Shown: piece by piece, positions 19,143 to 28,032 of the stretch
Layout of the letters: every line of letters begins with the position of its first letter
Numbering within the stretch: position 1 is the stretch's first letter
From: Vibrio anguillarum
GTDB taxonomy: Bacteria > Pseudomonadota > Gammaproteobacteria > Enterobacterales > Vibrionaceae
Direction of reading: 5' to 3'
Assembly: GCF_001989995.2 (NCBI RefSeq)
Contig: NZ_JAHGUP010000042.1
Coordinates: forward strand, 1 to 64,000
Length of the DNA: 64,000 bases
The notes under the pieces: model-generated
Told to the model about the DNA's origin: nothing
Seen by the model: the letters and a program-made list of their open reading frames with translations, nothing else
The model's database searches: none
Program-made: the position numbers and the translations under genes

Positions 19143-20288
19143 TTATTTGAAGCAAGATAAAGCCAAATAAAGGTGAATAATGTTATTTAACTGATTGAAT
19201 TTTAAAGCGGTTACTTGCTCAATTTTTTCAAGCCTATAGCGCAAGGTATTACGGTGAATATGCAGTGCTTGGCAAGTTTGATGAACATCGCAGTTTTGCT
19301 CAAAATAATGGCGGAGGGTTTTAATTAATATTCCCTTAGTGTCATACCGTTCCAGCAGGGTATAGGGTTGGCGTAACTGCTCGCGGCTCCATGGCTCATG
19401 CTGTACGCTATTGAGCAGTACAGGTAACTTATCATCTTGATAAAAGAAGACGTCTCCCTGTTTATGGTGGGAGGCTTGCATCGTCAACTTGGCGGTTTGA
19501 TAAGATTGAGCCAGCCCTGAGAGCGTTGGAAAATAATCACCTAGTGCAATTTTGATGGTGAATTTGCCCTCTTTTTTCACTCGCTTCAACAGTTGATTGA
19601 CTCGTTTCGTTTCGGCCTCTTGTGACCAACCTTTTTCGGTGAGTGAGATGGGTTTTAAAACCACCACTTCGTTGTGAGAAACTGAAATGATCCCCACCAA
19701 ATTGTCCCGTTCAGGGTATTCCAGCAGATGCACCAACTGCTGTAAGTGTTCTAGCGATAAGGCGGTATCGTTATCTGGGATCAATTTGACCACGGCAGCG
19801 ATACGCGGCTGGGAAAGATCGAGCCCTAATCGCTCGGCGATTGAATTGAGCTGTGTTTCGTTGAGAGTGGCACCTTGAATTAGTTGTAATAGCAGCTCTT
19901 CACGGTGGCGCTTATTCCACTGTACTTGTGCCATTAGTGCGGCTTGTTCAACGATAAGCTCCGCCGTCATTTTGACCAGCTCGCCATAACGGTGAACTTC
20001 CGTTGGGTTACCGGAAATTCCAACTACGCCGATCACTCGTTGTTGATAAATGATGGGGAAATTGATGCCGGGTTTAACGCCTTTTAGGTAACTGGCGGTG
20101 GCATGATCAATTTCAACCACTCGATTTTCATTGATGGCTAAAATCGCCCCTTCGTGTTTCTGGTGCAAACGAGTGGGATCACCTGAGCCAATAATGCGTC
20201 CCTTTTCATCCATTACGTTGACTGAATAAGTGATGATCTTCATCGCTCTTTCTACAATCTGGCGTGCGGTGGTTTCTGTGATCTGCAT
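19143..20288 (-). CDS. cdaR: CdaR/SdaR-type transcriptional regulator
   Basis: The 381-residue protein has the N-terminal sugar-diacid-recognition domain (ITETTARQIVERAM through GVKPGINFPI and GVVGISGNP, residues about 1-135), a GGDEF-like linker region, and a C-terminal PucR-type helix-turn-helix (QTCQALHIHRNTLRYRLEKI, about 340-365). CdaR in E. coli activates glucarate, galactarate and glycerate genes. Here the downstream glycerate kinase and permease define the likely regulon. The effector is probably glycerate, by analogy. It stands 81 bp from the divergent yacL. Confidence 0.88.
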   Translation of the reverse strand: MQITETTARQIVERAMKIITYSVNVMDEKGRIIGSGDPTRLHQKHEGAILAINENRVVEIDHATASYLKGVKPGINFPIIYQQRVIGVVGISGNPTEVHRYGELVKMTAELIVEQAALMAQVQWNKRHREELLLQLIQGATLNETQLNSIAERLGLDLSQPRIAAVVKLIPDNDTALSLEHLQQLVHLLEYPERDNLVGIISVSHNEVVVLKPISLTEKGWSQEAETKRVNQLLKRVKKEGKFTIKIALGDYFPTLSGLAQSYQTAKLTMQASHHKQGDVFFYQDDKLPVLLNSVQHEPWSREQLRQPYTLLERYDTKGILIKTLRHYFEQNCDVHQTCQALHIHRNTLRYRLEKIEQVTALKFNQLNNIIHLYLALSCFK

Positions 20289-20369
20289 AATCTCAAGTGG
20301 TTTCGTTAGCCATAATCACCGATAATAACAAAGTTATCCGTATCCCCAAGCACCAATATCGAGAACCCG

Positions 20370-20756
20370 ATGGACTACGAATTTAAAAAAAATACCCTAG
20401 ATGGCAGCTATTACTGCTCTTTTTCGATGGGGCACGAAATTATTGGCCGTTGGCTACAAGAGGAGATCAGCAACGATCTTCCCAAAATAGATCAAGTTAT
20501 TGCGCTAATGGCAGCATCGAAACGTGCATTTAATCAGGAGCAGACGCTTGAGGGGCAGGAAATCAGCGTGATGATTCTTGCCGATGAGGTCACGGTTCAG
20601 GCCAATGTTTTGACGCATGGTGAAGCGCTTGATAGTGACAGTGAGTTTGATTTTTACGATTGTGAAAGCACCGCAAGCTGCGGCATTGATGATTTTGCTT
20701 TGATGATCAAGCAGTGGTGCGAATTTGTACGTTACTCACCTGCGGACTTCACTTAG
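20370..20756 (+). CDS. yacL: YacL family protein (UPF0231), unknown function
   Basis: The 128 residues align with E. coli YacL: start MDYEF, the SMGHEIIGRW segment and the C-terminal YDCESTASCGIDDF. No catalytic motif, signal peptide or membrane helix is visible and the protein is acidic. In E. coli yacL sits directly after acnB; here three glycerate genes on the other strand lie between them. A terminator hairpin follows. Confidence 0.88.
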   Translation: MDYEFKKNTLDGSYYCSFSMGHEIIGRWLQEEISNDLPKIDQVIALMAASKRAFNQEQTLEGQEISVMILADEVTVQANVLTHGEALDSDSEFDFYDCESTASCGIDDFALMIKQWCEFVRYSPADFT

Positions 20757-20803
20757 CGCTGCACAAAACTGGTGAAGATTAACCACTTCGCTTTATTTTT
20801 GGG

Positions 20804-20836
20804 AAAGGGTTGCACCTCATTTGTGCAACCCTTTTC
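20804..20836 (+). terminator. yacL terminator hairpin overlapping an NtrC-type site
   Basis: Perfect 12-bp arms (20804-20815 and 20823-20834) with a 7-base loop and a T-rich 3' side form a terminator. The same bases contain GCAC-N7-GTGC (20812-20826), the spacing of the NtrC consensus, centred about 98 bp upstream of the predicted glnK start of transcription. One element may therefore serve as terminator and enhancer. Confidence 0.65.
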
Positions 20837-20889
20837 TTTTTGGCATAAGAAATGGTTGTAAATCTTTTAAAATCATTAAGTTAAAAAGT

Positions 20890-20905
20890 TGGCACGCAGC
20901 TTGGA
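20890..20905 (+). promoter_or_regulatory. Sigma54 promoter of glnK-amtB
   Basis: TGGCACG, four bases, then TTGGA, against the sigma54 consensus TGGCACG-N4-TTGC. Only the last base of the -12 element departs. It lies 42 bp upstream of the glnK ATG, and glnK-amtB operons are classically NtrC/sigma54 controlled. Confidence 0.75.
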
Positions 20906-20938
20906 TTGTATTGATCGTAAACGGACTACTGCTTGTGA

Positions 20939-21286
<348 letters not shown>

Positions 21287-21313
21287 AGATTCAAAGGATT
21301 GGAGATAACCATT

Positions 21314-22543
21314 ATGGAATTAGCAGCAACGGTAACAGAGCTACGTTACGCACTCGATACGTTTTTTTTCTTAATTTCGGGTGCGTTGGTCATGTGGATG
21401 GCAGCTGGCTTTGCCATGTTAGAAGCGGGTTTAGTCCGTTCTAAAAACACCACTGAAATTTTAACCAAAAACTTTTGTTTGTACGCGATTGCCTGTACCA
21501 CGTATTTAGTGGTTGGTTACAACATTATGTATGTTGATAACGCAGAAGCAGGCTGGCTGCCTTCATTCGGCTCCTTGATAGGTAGCCAAGCAGAAGGCGC
21601 GGATCACTCCCTTGAATCAGACTTTTTCTTCCAAGTGGTGTTTGTGGCAACCGCGATGTCGGTGGTTTCTGGCGCTGTCGCTGAGCGAATGAAATTGTGG
21701 TCGTTCCTTATTTTTTCCGTCGTTTTGACCGCATTCATTTACCCAATGGAAGGCTATTGGACTTGGGGCGGTGGCTTTCTTTCTGCTGCCGGTTTCAGTG
21801 ATTTTGCAGGCTCTGGTATTGTTCACTTAGCGGGTGCATCGGCGGCGCTAGCTGGGGTCATCTTGTTGGGAGCACGTAAAGGTAAATACGGTAAAAATGG
21901 TGAAATTTACCCTATTCCGGGCTCCAACATGCCACTTGCGACTTTGGGTACATTTATCCTGTGGTTTGGCTGGTTTGGTTTTAACGGTGGTTCACAATTA
22001 ATGCTGTCTGATTTTGAAAACGCGACAGCGGTTGGTCAGATTTTCCTCAACACCAATGCCGCTGCAGCAGCGGGTTCTATCGCGGCTCTATTAGTGTGTA
22101 AAACCACTTGGGGTAAAGCGGATTTAACCATGGTACTCAACGGTGCGTTGGCCGGGTTAGTGGCCATTACCGCTGATCCTCTCTCTCCATCACCACTGTA
22201 TGCGGTAGCGATTGGTGCTGTAGCGGGTGTGTTGGTTGTGTTTAGCATTATTGCGCTTGATAAAGTGAAAATTGACGATCCTGTGGGCGCAATTTCAGTA
22301 CATGGCGTATGTGGTTTGTTCGGTTTAATGGTTGTGCCAATCAGCAATACTGATGCGACTTTTGGCGCTCAACTACTTGGAGCAGCAGTGATTTTCGCTT
22401 GGGTATTTGGTGCAAGCCTTGTGGTTTGGGGCATCCTGAAGGCAACGATAGGCATTCGAGTTTCGGAAGAAGAAGAATTAGAAGGGATGGATATGCACGA
22501 CTGTGGGGTGGGGGCCTACCCAGAATTCGTGACAATAAAGTAA
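21314..22543 (+). CDS. amtB: Ammonium transporter AmtB
   Basis: Inner-membrane ammonium channel of about 409 residues with 11 membrane segments. Visible family features: MWMAAGFAMLEAGLVRSKN in the first helix, WTWGGGFLS, the Amt signature region with GSGIVHLAGASAALAG, WFGWFGFNGGS, and the pore-histidine segment VHGVCGLFG. I start at the ATG at 21314, with GGAG ten bases upstream; a TTG at 21299 would add five residues without support. The C-terminal tail carries EEELEGMDMHDCGVGAYPEF, the conserved GlnK-interacting end. Cotranscribed with glnK and followed by a terminator. Confidence 0.95.
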   Translation: MELAATVTELRYALDTFFFLISGALVMWMAAGFAMLEAGLVRSKNTTEILTKNFCLYAIACTTYLVVGYNIMYVDNAEAGWLPSFGSLIGSQAEGADHSLESDFFFQVVFVATAMSVVSGAVAERMKLWSFLIFSVVLTAFIYPMEGYWTWGGGFLSAAGFSDFAGSGIVHLAGASAALAGVILLGARKGKYGKNGEIYPIPGSNMPLATLGTFILWFGWFGFNGGSQLMLSDFENATAVGQIFLNTNAAAAAGSIAALLVCKTTWGKADLTMVLNGALAGLVAITADPLSPSPLYAVAIGAVAGVLVVFSIIALDKVKIDDPVGAISVHGVCGLFGLMVVPISNTDATFGAQLLGAAVIFAWVFGASLVVWGILKATIGIRVSEEEELEGMDMHDCGVGAYPEFVTIK

Positions 22544-22568
22544 TATTTTCTTACAGATAACCTACCTA

Positions 22569-22597
22569 AAAACCTGCCGATTAAGGCAGGTTTTTTT
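22569..22597 (+). terminator. Terminator after amtB
   Basis: AAAACCTGCC (22569-22578), six-base loop, GGCAGGTTTT (22585-22594) and a continuing T-run. It separates the nitrogen operon from the iron operon. Confidence 0.88.
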
Positions 22598-22607
22598 ATT
22601 GATTGAA

Positions 22608-22658
22608 TTGTTTTTCAATCCATCATCAATATAATAACGAAACTGATAAACATTATCA
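22608..22658 (+). promoter_or_regulatory. fbpA promoter with Fur box
   Basis: TTGTTT (22608-22613) and a perfect TATAAT (22630-22635) are 16 bp apart. Immediately downstream, TGATAAA-C-ATTATCA (22644-22658) fits the 7-1-7 Fur box with one mismatch. Fur bound there would cover the transcription start, as expected for an iron-repressed importer. Confidence 0.8.
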
Positions 22659-22683
22659 TTACCAATTTTAAAGGGAACTAGAA

Positions 22684-23697
22684 ATGAAGAAACTGCTTAC
22701 TCTGTCTGCGATGGCATGTAGTGTGATGGCTCCGAGCGCGATGGCGGCAGAGGAGGTCAACGTTTACTCATACCGCCAACCATTTTTGATTGAGCCGATG
22801 TTTAAAGAGTTCACTCAACAAACGGGCATTAAAGTGAATGTGAAGTTTGCGAAAGAAGGGATTGCTGAGAAATTGGTACAAGAGGGTGAGTACAGCCCTG
22901 CTGACGTGATTTTAACCTCAGAATTTAGCCGTCTTTTTGAGTTATCTGAAAAAGGTTTAGTCCAAGCGGTGGATAACAAAACCATTGAAACTAACATTCC
23001 TGCCCAATATCGCGATAGCGCAGATGAGTGGTTTGCACTAACAATACGTACCCGTAGCGTCTACTCATCACGCGATCGCGTAGGCAAGCTGGGTGATGAC
23101 TTCAACTACGCTGACCTCGCGAAGCCTGAATTTAAAGGCAAAATCTGTACTCGTAGTGGTAAGCACCCTTACAACGTGGCGCTGGTTGCATCCATGATTG
23201 CAGAGCAAGGCGAAGCGAGCACTAAAGTTTGGCTTGAAGGTGTCAAAGCAAATTTAGCACGTAAGCCTCAAGGTAATGATCGTGACCAAGTTAAAGCGAT
23301 TAAAGAAGGTTTGTGTGATGTCTCATTGGGTAATAGCTATTATTTAGGGAAAATGTTAGCTGATGAGAAGCAAAAATCATGGGCTGAAGCCGTCTACATC
23401 AACTTCCCAGGTCAGAATGCGCAAGGCACGCATGTTAACGTGAGTGGTATGGCGATGGCGAAGTACGCGCCTAACAAAGAAAACGCAGTTAAGCTGATGG
23501 AGTTTTTGACCAGCGATAAAGCACAGCACATGTACGCTGACGTCAACTTTGAATACCCAGTAAAAGCAGGTGTTGAGCGTTCTGCACTAGTCGCTTCATG
23601 GGGTGATTTTAAAGCGGATCCACTGCCGCTCGAAAAAATTGCCGACAATCATGCCGCGGCAATTAAGCTGCTTGATGAAGTGAAATTTGACCTTTAA
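22684..23697 (+). CDS. fbpA: Ferric iron ABC transporter, periplasmic binding protein
   Basis: Captures free ferric iron in the periplasm for the FbpB/FbpC importer. The 337 residues begin with a signal peptide cleaved near residue 21-22 (MAPSAMA-AEE), then EEVNVYSYRQPFLIEP, the hallmark start of class V iron-binding proteins (FbpA/FutA/IdiA). Tyrosines of the iron site are probably in GNSYYLGKM. It follows a Fur box and precedes fbpB and fbpC. Between it and fbpB lie switching hairpins and a mini-ORF that may keep binding-protein output above permease output. Confidence 0.93.
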   Translation: MKKLLTLSAMACSVMAPSAMAAEEVNVYSYRQPFLIEPMFKEFTQQTGIKVNVKFAKEGIAEKLVQEGEYSPADVILTSEFSRLFELSEKGLVQAVDNKTIETNIPAQYRDSADEWFALTIRTRSVYSSRDRVGKLGDDFNYADLAKPEFKGKICTRSGKHPYNVALVASMIAEQGEASTKVWLEGVKANLARKPQGNDRDQVKAIKEGLCDVSLGNSYYLGKMLADEKQKSWAEAVYINFPGQNAQGTHVNVSGMAMAKYAPNKENAVKLMEFLTSDKAQHMYADVNFEYPVKAGVERSALVASWGDFKADPLPLEKIADNHAAAIKLLDEVKFDL

Positions 23698-23704
23698 TCG
23701 GTTC

Positions 23705-23742
23705 TAGGGGTATAACAGTGCCCCTATTCTATTGAAGGGGCA
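23705..23742 (+). promoter_or_regulatory. Mutually exclusive hairpins between fbpA and fbpB
   Basis: Three complementary segments, TAGGGG (23705-23710), TGCCCCTA (23719-23726) and AGGGGCA (23736-23742), allow two alternative stems: first with middle, or middle with last. The last segment is the Shine-Dalgarno of the mini-ORF that follows, so stem choice would expose or hide it. There is no U-run, so this is not a simple terminator. Confidence 0.5.
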
Positions 23743-23746
23743 TGAG

Positions 23747-23794
23747 ATGTATTTGCAAACGCATTTATGTGTCAGTAAGCCTTATTGTAATTAG
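23747..23794 (+). CDS. 15-codon leader ORF ending just before fbpB
   Basis: ATG at 23747 has AAGGGG six bases upstream and encodes MYLQTHLCVSKPYCN, stopping at TAG three bases before the fbpB ATG and in the same frame. fbpB itself has no clear Shine-Dalgarno, so translation of this mini-ORF could deliver ribosomes to fbpB by reinitiation. Alternatively the TAG is a nonsense change in an originally longer FbpB N-terminus. I know of no described product. Confidence 0.4.
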   Translation: MYLQTHLCVSKPYCN

Positions 23795-23797
23795 GCA

Positions 23798-25423
23798 ATG
23801 AAAGAAAAAAATACATTATGGAAAACCAGTAGTGCCAGTGTCACTGTGCTACTGGTTTTGCCGATCTTAGCCATCTTTATTACCGCTGCGGGACAAAGTG
23901 ATGAGGTTTTTTCTCATCTCATGTCAACAGTGATGCCCACCTATACCTTTAATACCGTCGTATTAACGTTCAGTGTGATGGGGCTTTCTTTGCTATTTGG
24001 CATTCCCACTGCTTGGTTAATGGCGATGTGTAAGCTGCCTACCGAACGCATTTTACAATGGGCTTTGGTGTTACCACTTGCGATGCCCGGCTATATTATC
24101 GGTTACATCTTTACCGGTTGGTTTGACTACGCAGGCCCAGTGCAAGTGTTACTTAGAGATCTTACTGGCTGGGGCGCAGGTGATTACTGGTTTCCCGACA
24201 TTCGCAGTTTGGGCGGGGCAAGCATTGTGCTTGCGCTGGTGCTTTATCCATATGTTTACCTACTGTGCCGTGCAGCATTCATGGAACAAAACGTCTCCTT
24301 ATTGCAATCCGCTCGTCTATTAAAATGCTCTCCGTGGCAGAGTTTTCGTCTGATTTCACTACCGCTTGCACGGCCCGCGATGGCGGTTGGCCTCTCCTTA
24401 GTGGCGATGGAAACGGTGGGTGATTTTGGTACGGTGAGTTACTTTGCCGTTAATACCCTAACGACTGCGGTGTATGACACTTGGCTCGGTTATTCTAATT
24501 TGAATGCGGCAGCGAAAATATCCGCCATCATGTTGGTGATTGTATTATTACTGCTGAGCGCAGAGCGCTATAGCCGTCGTAAACAGAAATTATTTCAAAG
24601 CCAATTTAACAGCCATGAAGATTTTCGCTATCAGTTGCAAGGGTGGAAAAAATGGGCCGCTTTGTGTTGGTGTTGGGGGCTAGTTGCGCTCGCGTTTCTT
24701 CTGCCTTTATTGCAGTTGGTCTCATTCGCTTATCACTATTTTGCGAAAAGTTGGACTTCGGAGTTCCAAGACTTTGCGATCAATAGCTTAACGGTTTCGT
24801 TGACGACAGCGCTGGTGGCGGTGTTGATTGCTTTGGTCGTGAATTTTTGCCATCGGTTGAACGCCAATGGGGTGACTTTAGCCTTTATGCGCTTGTCTTC
24901 TATGGGTTATGCGGTTCCCGGAACCGTGCTAGCGATTGGTGTGATGGTTCCGGTGCTGTTTATGGATCATTGGGTCAATGATGTTGCTAAAGCGATGCAA
25001 TGGGGGCGACCGGGTCTTATCTTTTCTGGTTCGATGTTTGCTATTATTTTTGCTTTAGTGGTGCGTTTTTCGGCCGTGGCGATTGGTAGCATAGAAAGTA
25101 GCCTCAATAAAGTCTCACCTTCTTTGGATATGGCGGCTCGAACTATGGGTTATCGATCGAACGCTATGCTGTGGCGAGTTCATCTGCCATTGATCCGCCG
25201 TGGTACGCTTATCGCTGGGTTGTTGGTGTTTATTGAGTCAATGAAAGAGCTGAATGCCGCTTTGTTATTGCGTCCGTTCAATTTCGAAACCTTGGCGACC
25301 TATGTTTATAACTACGCATCGGATGAACAATTAGAAGTGGCTGCTTTGCCTGCGATACTCTTGGTCGCGGTTGGTTTAATTCCACTTATCGTCGTTAACC
25401 GTTCACTGGAGCAAAATCACTGA
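23798..25423 (+). CDS. fbpB: Ferric iron ABC transporter permease
   Basis: Inner-membrane permease of 541 residues with about 12 helices, formed of two fused BPD-type permease halves. Each half has an EAA-like loop contacting FbpC: AARLLKCSPWQSF..LPLARPA in the first half (about 170-195) and AARTMGYRSNAMLWRVHLPLIRRG in the second. This tandem form is typical of ferric iron systems such as Fbp and Sfu. The ATG at 23798 lacks a good ribosome site (see the mini-ORF). Its stop overlaps the fbpC start as TGATG. Confidence 0.93.
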   Translation: MKEKNTLWKTSSASVTVLLVLPILAIFITAAGQSDEVFSHLMSTVMPTYTFNTVVLTFSVMGLSLLFGIPTAWLMAMCKLPTERILQWALVLPLAMPGYIIGYIFTGWFDYAGPVQVLLRDLTGWGAGDYWFPDIRSLGGASIVLALVLYPYVYLLCRAAFMEQNVSLLQSARLLKCSPWQSFRLISLPLARPAMAVGLSLVAMETVGDFGTVSYFAVNTLTTAVYDTWLGYSNLNAAAKISAIMLVIVLLLLSAERYSRRKQKLFQSQFNSHEDFRYQLQGWKKWAALCWCWGLVALAFLLPLLQLVSFAYHYFAKSWTSEFQDFAINSLTVSLTTALVAVLIALVVNFCHRLNANGVTLAFMRLSSMGYAVPGTVLAIGVMVPVLFMDHWVNDVAKAMQWGRPGLIFSGSMFAIIFALVVRFSAVAIGSIESSLNKVSPSLDMAARTMGYRSNAMLWRVHLPLIRRGTLIAGLLVFIESMKELNAALLLRPFNFETLATYVYNYASDEQLEVAALPAILLVAVGLIPLIVVNRSLEQNH

Positions 25424-26451
25424 TGAGTTGTGCGCTGTCTATCCATGATTTGACTTGCAAATATGAAAACCAAACGGTTTTACAATCACTGTCGCTGGAA
25501 GTCAAACAGGGAGAAATCGTCTGTTTATTAGGAGCAAGTGGTTGTGGGAAAACGACCTTATTGAAAGCTATTGCGGGTTTGCTGCCGCTTAGCTCTGGGG
25601 TGATGAGCCTTAATTGTGTGACGATTGACGATGGTCAACATTGGTTGCCACCGGAAGCGCGAAACATAGGGATGATTTTCCAAGATTATGCGCTGTTTCC
25701 TCACTTAACTGTTGCGGAAAATATCGCGTTTGGATTGCGTCAACTCTCTCAAACCGAGCGCAAAGCAAAAGTCGAAGAGATGTTGGCATTAGTGCACTTA
25801 GCTGAGCTGGGGGATCGTTATCCTCATCAACTATCAGGTGGGCAGCAGCAGCGAGTGGCGATTGCTCGCTCCTTGGCGTATAAACCGGATCTACTGCTGC
25901 TTGATGAGCCGTTTTCCAACATCGATACCCAAGTTCGCCATGAGTTGATCGGTGAAATTCGCAACATTTTTAAAAAGCAGGGTGTGACGGCTATTTTTGT
26001 GACCCATAGCCGCGAAGAAGCTTTTGCTTTTGCTGATAAAATGGCGGTAATGAACCACGGTGTCATTGAGCAATATGGCACCGCATCAGAGCTGTACTAC
26101 CAACCGTCGAGTAAATTTGTGGCCGATTTCTTGGGTGGTGGAAGTTATTTAAGCGCCAAACGAATTTCAGAATGGCAATTTGAGACCGATTTAGGTGTGG
26201 TTGACGCCAAAGCTCAGCAACCCATTGAGCTTGAAGCCAAATGCGAATTACTACTGCGGCCACAACACATTCAAATTAGTGCGCAACAAGAGAGCAAAGT
26301 CCGCGTGTTAGAGCAGCAATTTATGGGCGATCACTGCCGTTATGTGATTGATGCGTATGGCAGTAAGTTGCTGGCGAGTTCTTCACAGCCGTTGAGCGTT
26401 GGGCAAAATGTTGCAGTCAGCATTGATACGCAAGGTGTGTTGGCTTTTTAA
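25423..26451 (+). CDS. fbpC: Ferric iron ABC transporter ATP-binding protein
   Basis: ATPase that powers FbpB. The 342 residues carry Walker A GASGCGKT at 37-44, a Q-loop FQDYALFPHLTV, signature LSGGQQQRVAIAR, Walker B LLLLDEPFSNID and the H-loop VTHSREEA, followed by a TOBE-like regulatory domain from about 240 to the end. It is translationally coupled to fbpB by a TGATG overlap. The stop codon lies inside the A-run of the terminator serving the convergent chitin operon. Confidence 0.94.
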   Translation: MSCALSIHDLTCKYENQTVLQSLSLEVKQGEIVCLLGASGCGKTTLLKAIAGLLPLSSGVMSLNCVTIDDGQHWLPPEARNIGMIFQDYALFPHLTVAENIAFGLRQLSQTERKAKVEEMLALVHLAELGDRYPHQLSGGQQQRVAIARSLAYKPDLLLLDEPFSNIDTQVRHELIGEIRNIFKKQGVTAIFVTHSREEAFAFADKMAVMNHGVIEQYGTASELYYQPSSKFVADFLGGGSYLSAKRISEWQFETDLGVVDAKAQQPIELEAKCELLLRPQHIQISAQQESKVRVLEQQFMGDHCRYVIDAYGSKLLASSSQPLSVGQNVAVSIDTQGVLAF

Positions 26452-26475
26452 AAAAAGCCCGGCGTGACGCCGGGC
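26450..26475 (-). terminator. Terminator of the chitobiose operon
   Basis: GCCCGGCG (26457-26464) and CGCCGGGC (26468-26475) form a perfect GC-rich stem. The A-run at 26450-26456 becomes a U-run only on the minus strand, so this ends the convergent chitin operon. It overlaps the fbpC stop codon; on the plus strand there is a stem but no U-run. Confidence 0.8.
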
Positions 26476-26557
26476 AAGTGTTCTTCATCGATATACCTAC
26501 AACCTCTTCATACTGTGCGGGTATAGCGACTCAAATTTGAGTCGAAGTGGGTAAAAG

Positions 26558-27970
26558 CTATAACGATAGAAAATCTTTCACCTGTTGAAGAACACGTTCT
26601 GCAGTGTCTTTATCCGCCATTTCGGCAAAAATGCGTAGCAATGGTTCAGTGCCAGAGAAACGAGCAATAACCCAGCCGCCGTTTTTAAAGTAGACTTTGG
26701 CTCCGTCTTCGTAACTGACTTTCTCAATCTCATACTCAAATTGAGGCAACTGTTTCTCAACGTAGATTTTGTTATACAACGACTCTTTTTGTGCGGCTTT
26801 AAATTTGCAGTCACCTTCTGCGGTGTAGGCGTAACCGTATTTCGCGTAAATTTCCCCCAGTAATTCGGAGAGTTTTTTACCTGTCACGCTGATCATTTCA
26901 ACCAACAAACTCGATGCAAAAACCCCATCTTTACCTTTGATGTGTCCACGAATGGTTAAACCGCCGGAGCTCTCACCACCAATTAGTGAATCATCCGCTT
27001 CCATTTGTGAGCTGATGTGCTTAAAGCCAACGGGGACTTCAAAACTTTTCTCATCGTGGTCAGCGGCAATTTTATCCAGTAGGTGGGTGGTGGCGATGTT
27101 ACGCACCACGGATCCTTTCCAGCCCTTATATTCAAGCAGGTAGTAGTAAAGCAGGATCAGTACTTCATTAGGATGGATGAAGTTGCCTTTCTCATCAATA
27201 ATACCAAGTCGGTCTGCATCGCCGTCGGTACCTATCCCAATATCGTAACCTTCTGCGGCCACTAAATGTTTGAGACGATAAAGAGTCGCTGCATTAGGGG
27301 AAGGCATTAAACCGCCAAAATCGGGGTTTTTGCCATCATTGATCACATCCACATCGCAGCGGCCATTGATCAGAACCGTCTGCAATGCATTTTTCGCGAC
27401 GCCAAACATAGGGTCAATCAACACACGCAGGTTGGCTTTTTTGATCGCTTCAATATCGATAAAGTTGATGATTGAATCCACAAATTCATTCATTGGATTG
27501 ATGATGACAATCGATTTATCTTGCAGCGCTTGTTCAAATTCGACTTGTTTTACATCGGCAAGCGTCAGTGACGCGATTTGTTGTTCAATTTTTTGCGTGA
27601 TCACCTCATCAGCGTCTCGTCCACCTTCAATGAACACTTTGATGCCGTTGTAGTCCGCAGGGTTGTGGGATGCCGTAATACACGCCGAATAGGCGCAATT
27701 CATCTCTTTGGCCTTGAACATCACAATAGGGGTAGGAACAAACTTATCGATAAAACTTACCACCACGCCATTCGCTGCTAAGACTTGCGCAAACCAACGT
27801 GCGGCTTTGTCAGAAAGAAAGCGGCGGTCGTAGCCGATAACGAACCCGTTGTTAGCCACATTTTCGTGGTTAATGATGTTGGCAAGTGATTGAGCCACTA
27901 GACAGACGTTGTCTTTGGTAAACTCTTCACCAATAAAGGCGCGCCAGCCACCTGTACCAAATTTGATCAT
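26558..27970 (-). CDS. Phosphohexomutase (alpha-D-phosphohexomutase family)
   Basis: The 470-residue protein has the four family motifs: catalytic phosphoserine loop TASHNPADYNG near 100, metal site GTDGDADRLG near 240, sugar loop GGESSGG near 325 and the phosphate loop RFSGTEPLLR near 445. It is the last gene of the operon, after chitobiose phosphorylase, which releases GlcNAc-1-phosphate. The expected role is therefore conversion of GlcNAc-1-P to GlcNAc-6-P (or the GlcN equivalents), linking the operon to amino-sugar catabolism. Databases often call it phosphoglucomutase or phosphomannomutase; the substrate is inferred from context. Confidence 0.88.
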   Translation of the reverse strand: MIKFGTGGWRAFIGEEFTKDNVCLVAQSLANIINHENVANNGFVIGYDRRFLSDKAARWFAQVLAANGVVVSFIDKFVPTPIVMFKAKEMNCAYSACITASHNPADYNGIKVFIEGGRDADEVITQKIEQQIASLTLADVKQVEFEQALQDKSIVIINPMNEFVDSIINFIDIEAIKKANLRVLIDPMFGVAKNALQTVLINGRCDVDVINDGKNPDFGGLMPSPNAATLYRLKHLVAAEGYDIGIGTDGDADRLGIIDEKGNFIHPNEVLILLYYYLLEYKGWKGSVVRNIATTHLLDKIAADHDEKSFEVPVGFKHISSQMEADDSLIGGESSGGLTIRGHIKGKDGVFASSLLVEMISVTGKKLSELLGEIYAKYGYAYTAEGDCKFKAAQKESLYNKIYVEKQLPQFEYEIEKVSYEDGAKVYFKNGGWVIARFSGTEPLLRIFAEMADKDTAERVLQQVKDFLSL

Positions 27971-27994
27971 AATAAAATCCTTGTGGGACGAATG

Positions 27995-28026
27995 TTGAGC
28001 CTCAGCTCCTTCGCGCTGAGGCTCAA
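27995..28026 (-). repeat. Intercistronic stem-loop after chitobiose phosphorylase
   Basis: Perfect 12-bp inverted repeat, TTGAGCCTCAGC (27995-28006) and GCTGAGGCTCAA (28015-28026), with an 8-base loop. There is no U-run, so it is more likely an mRNA-stability or processing element than a terminator. Confidence 0.7.
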
Positions 28027-28032
28027 ATCGCG

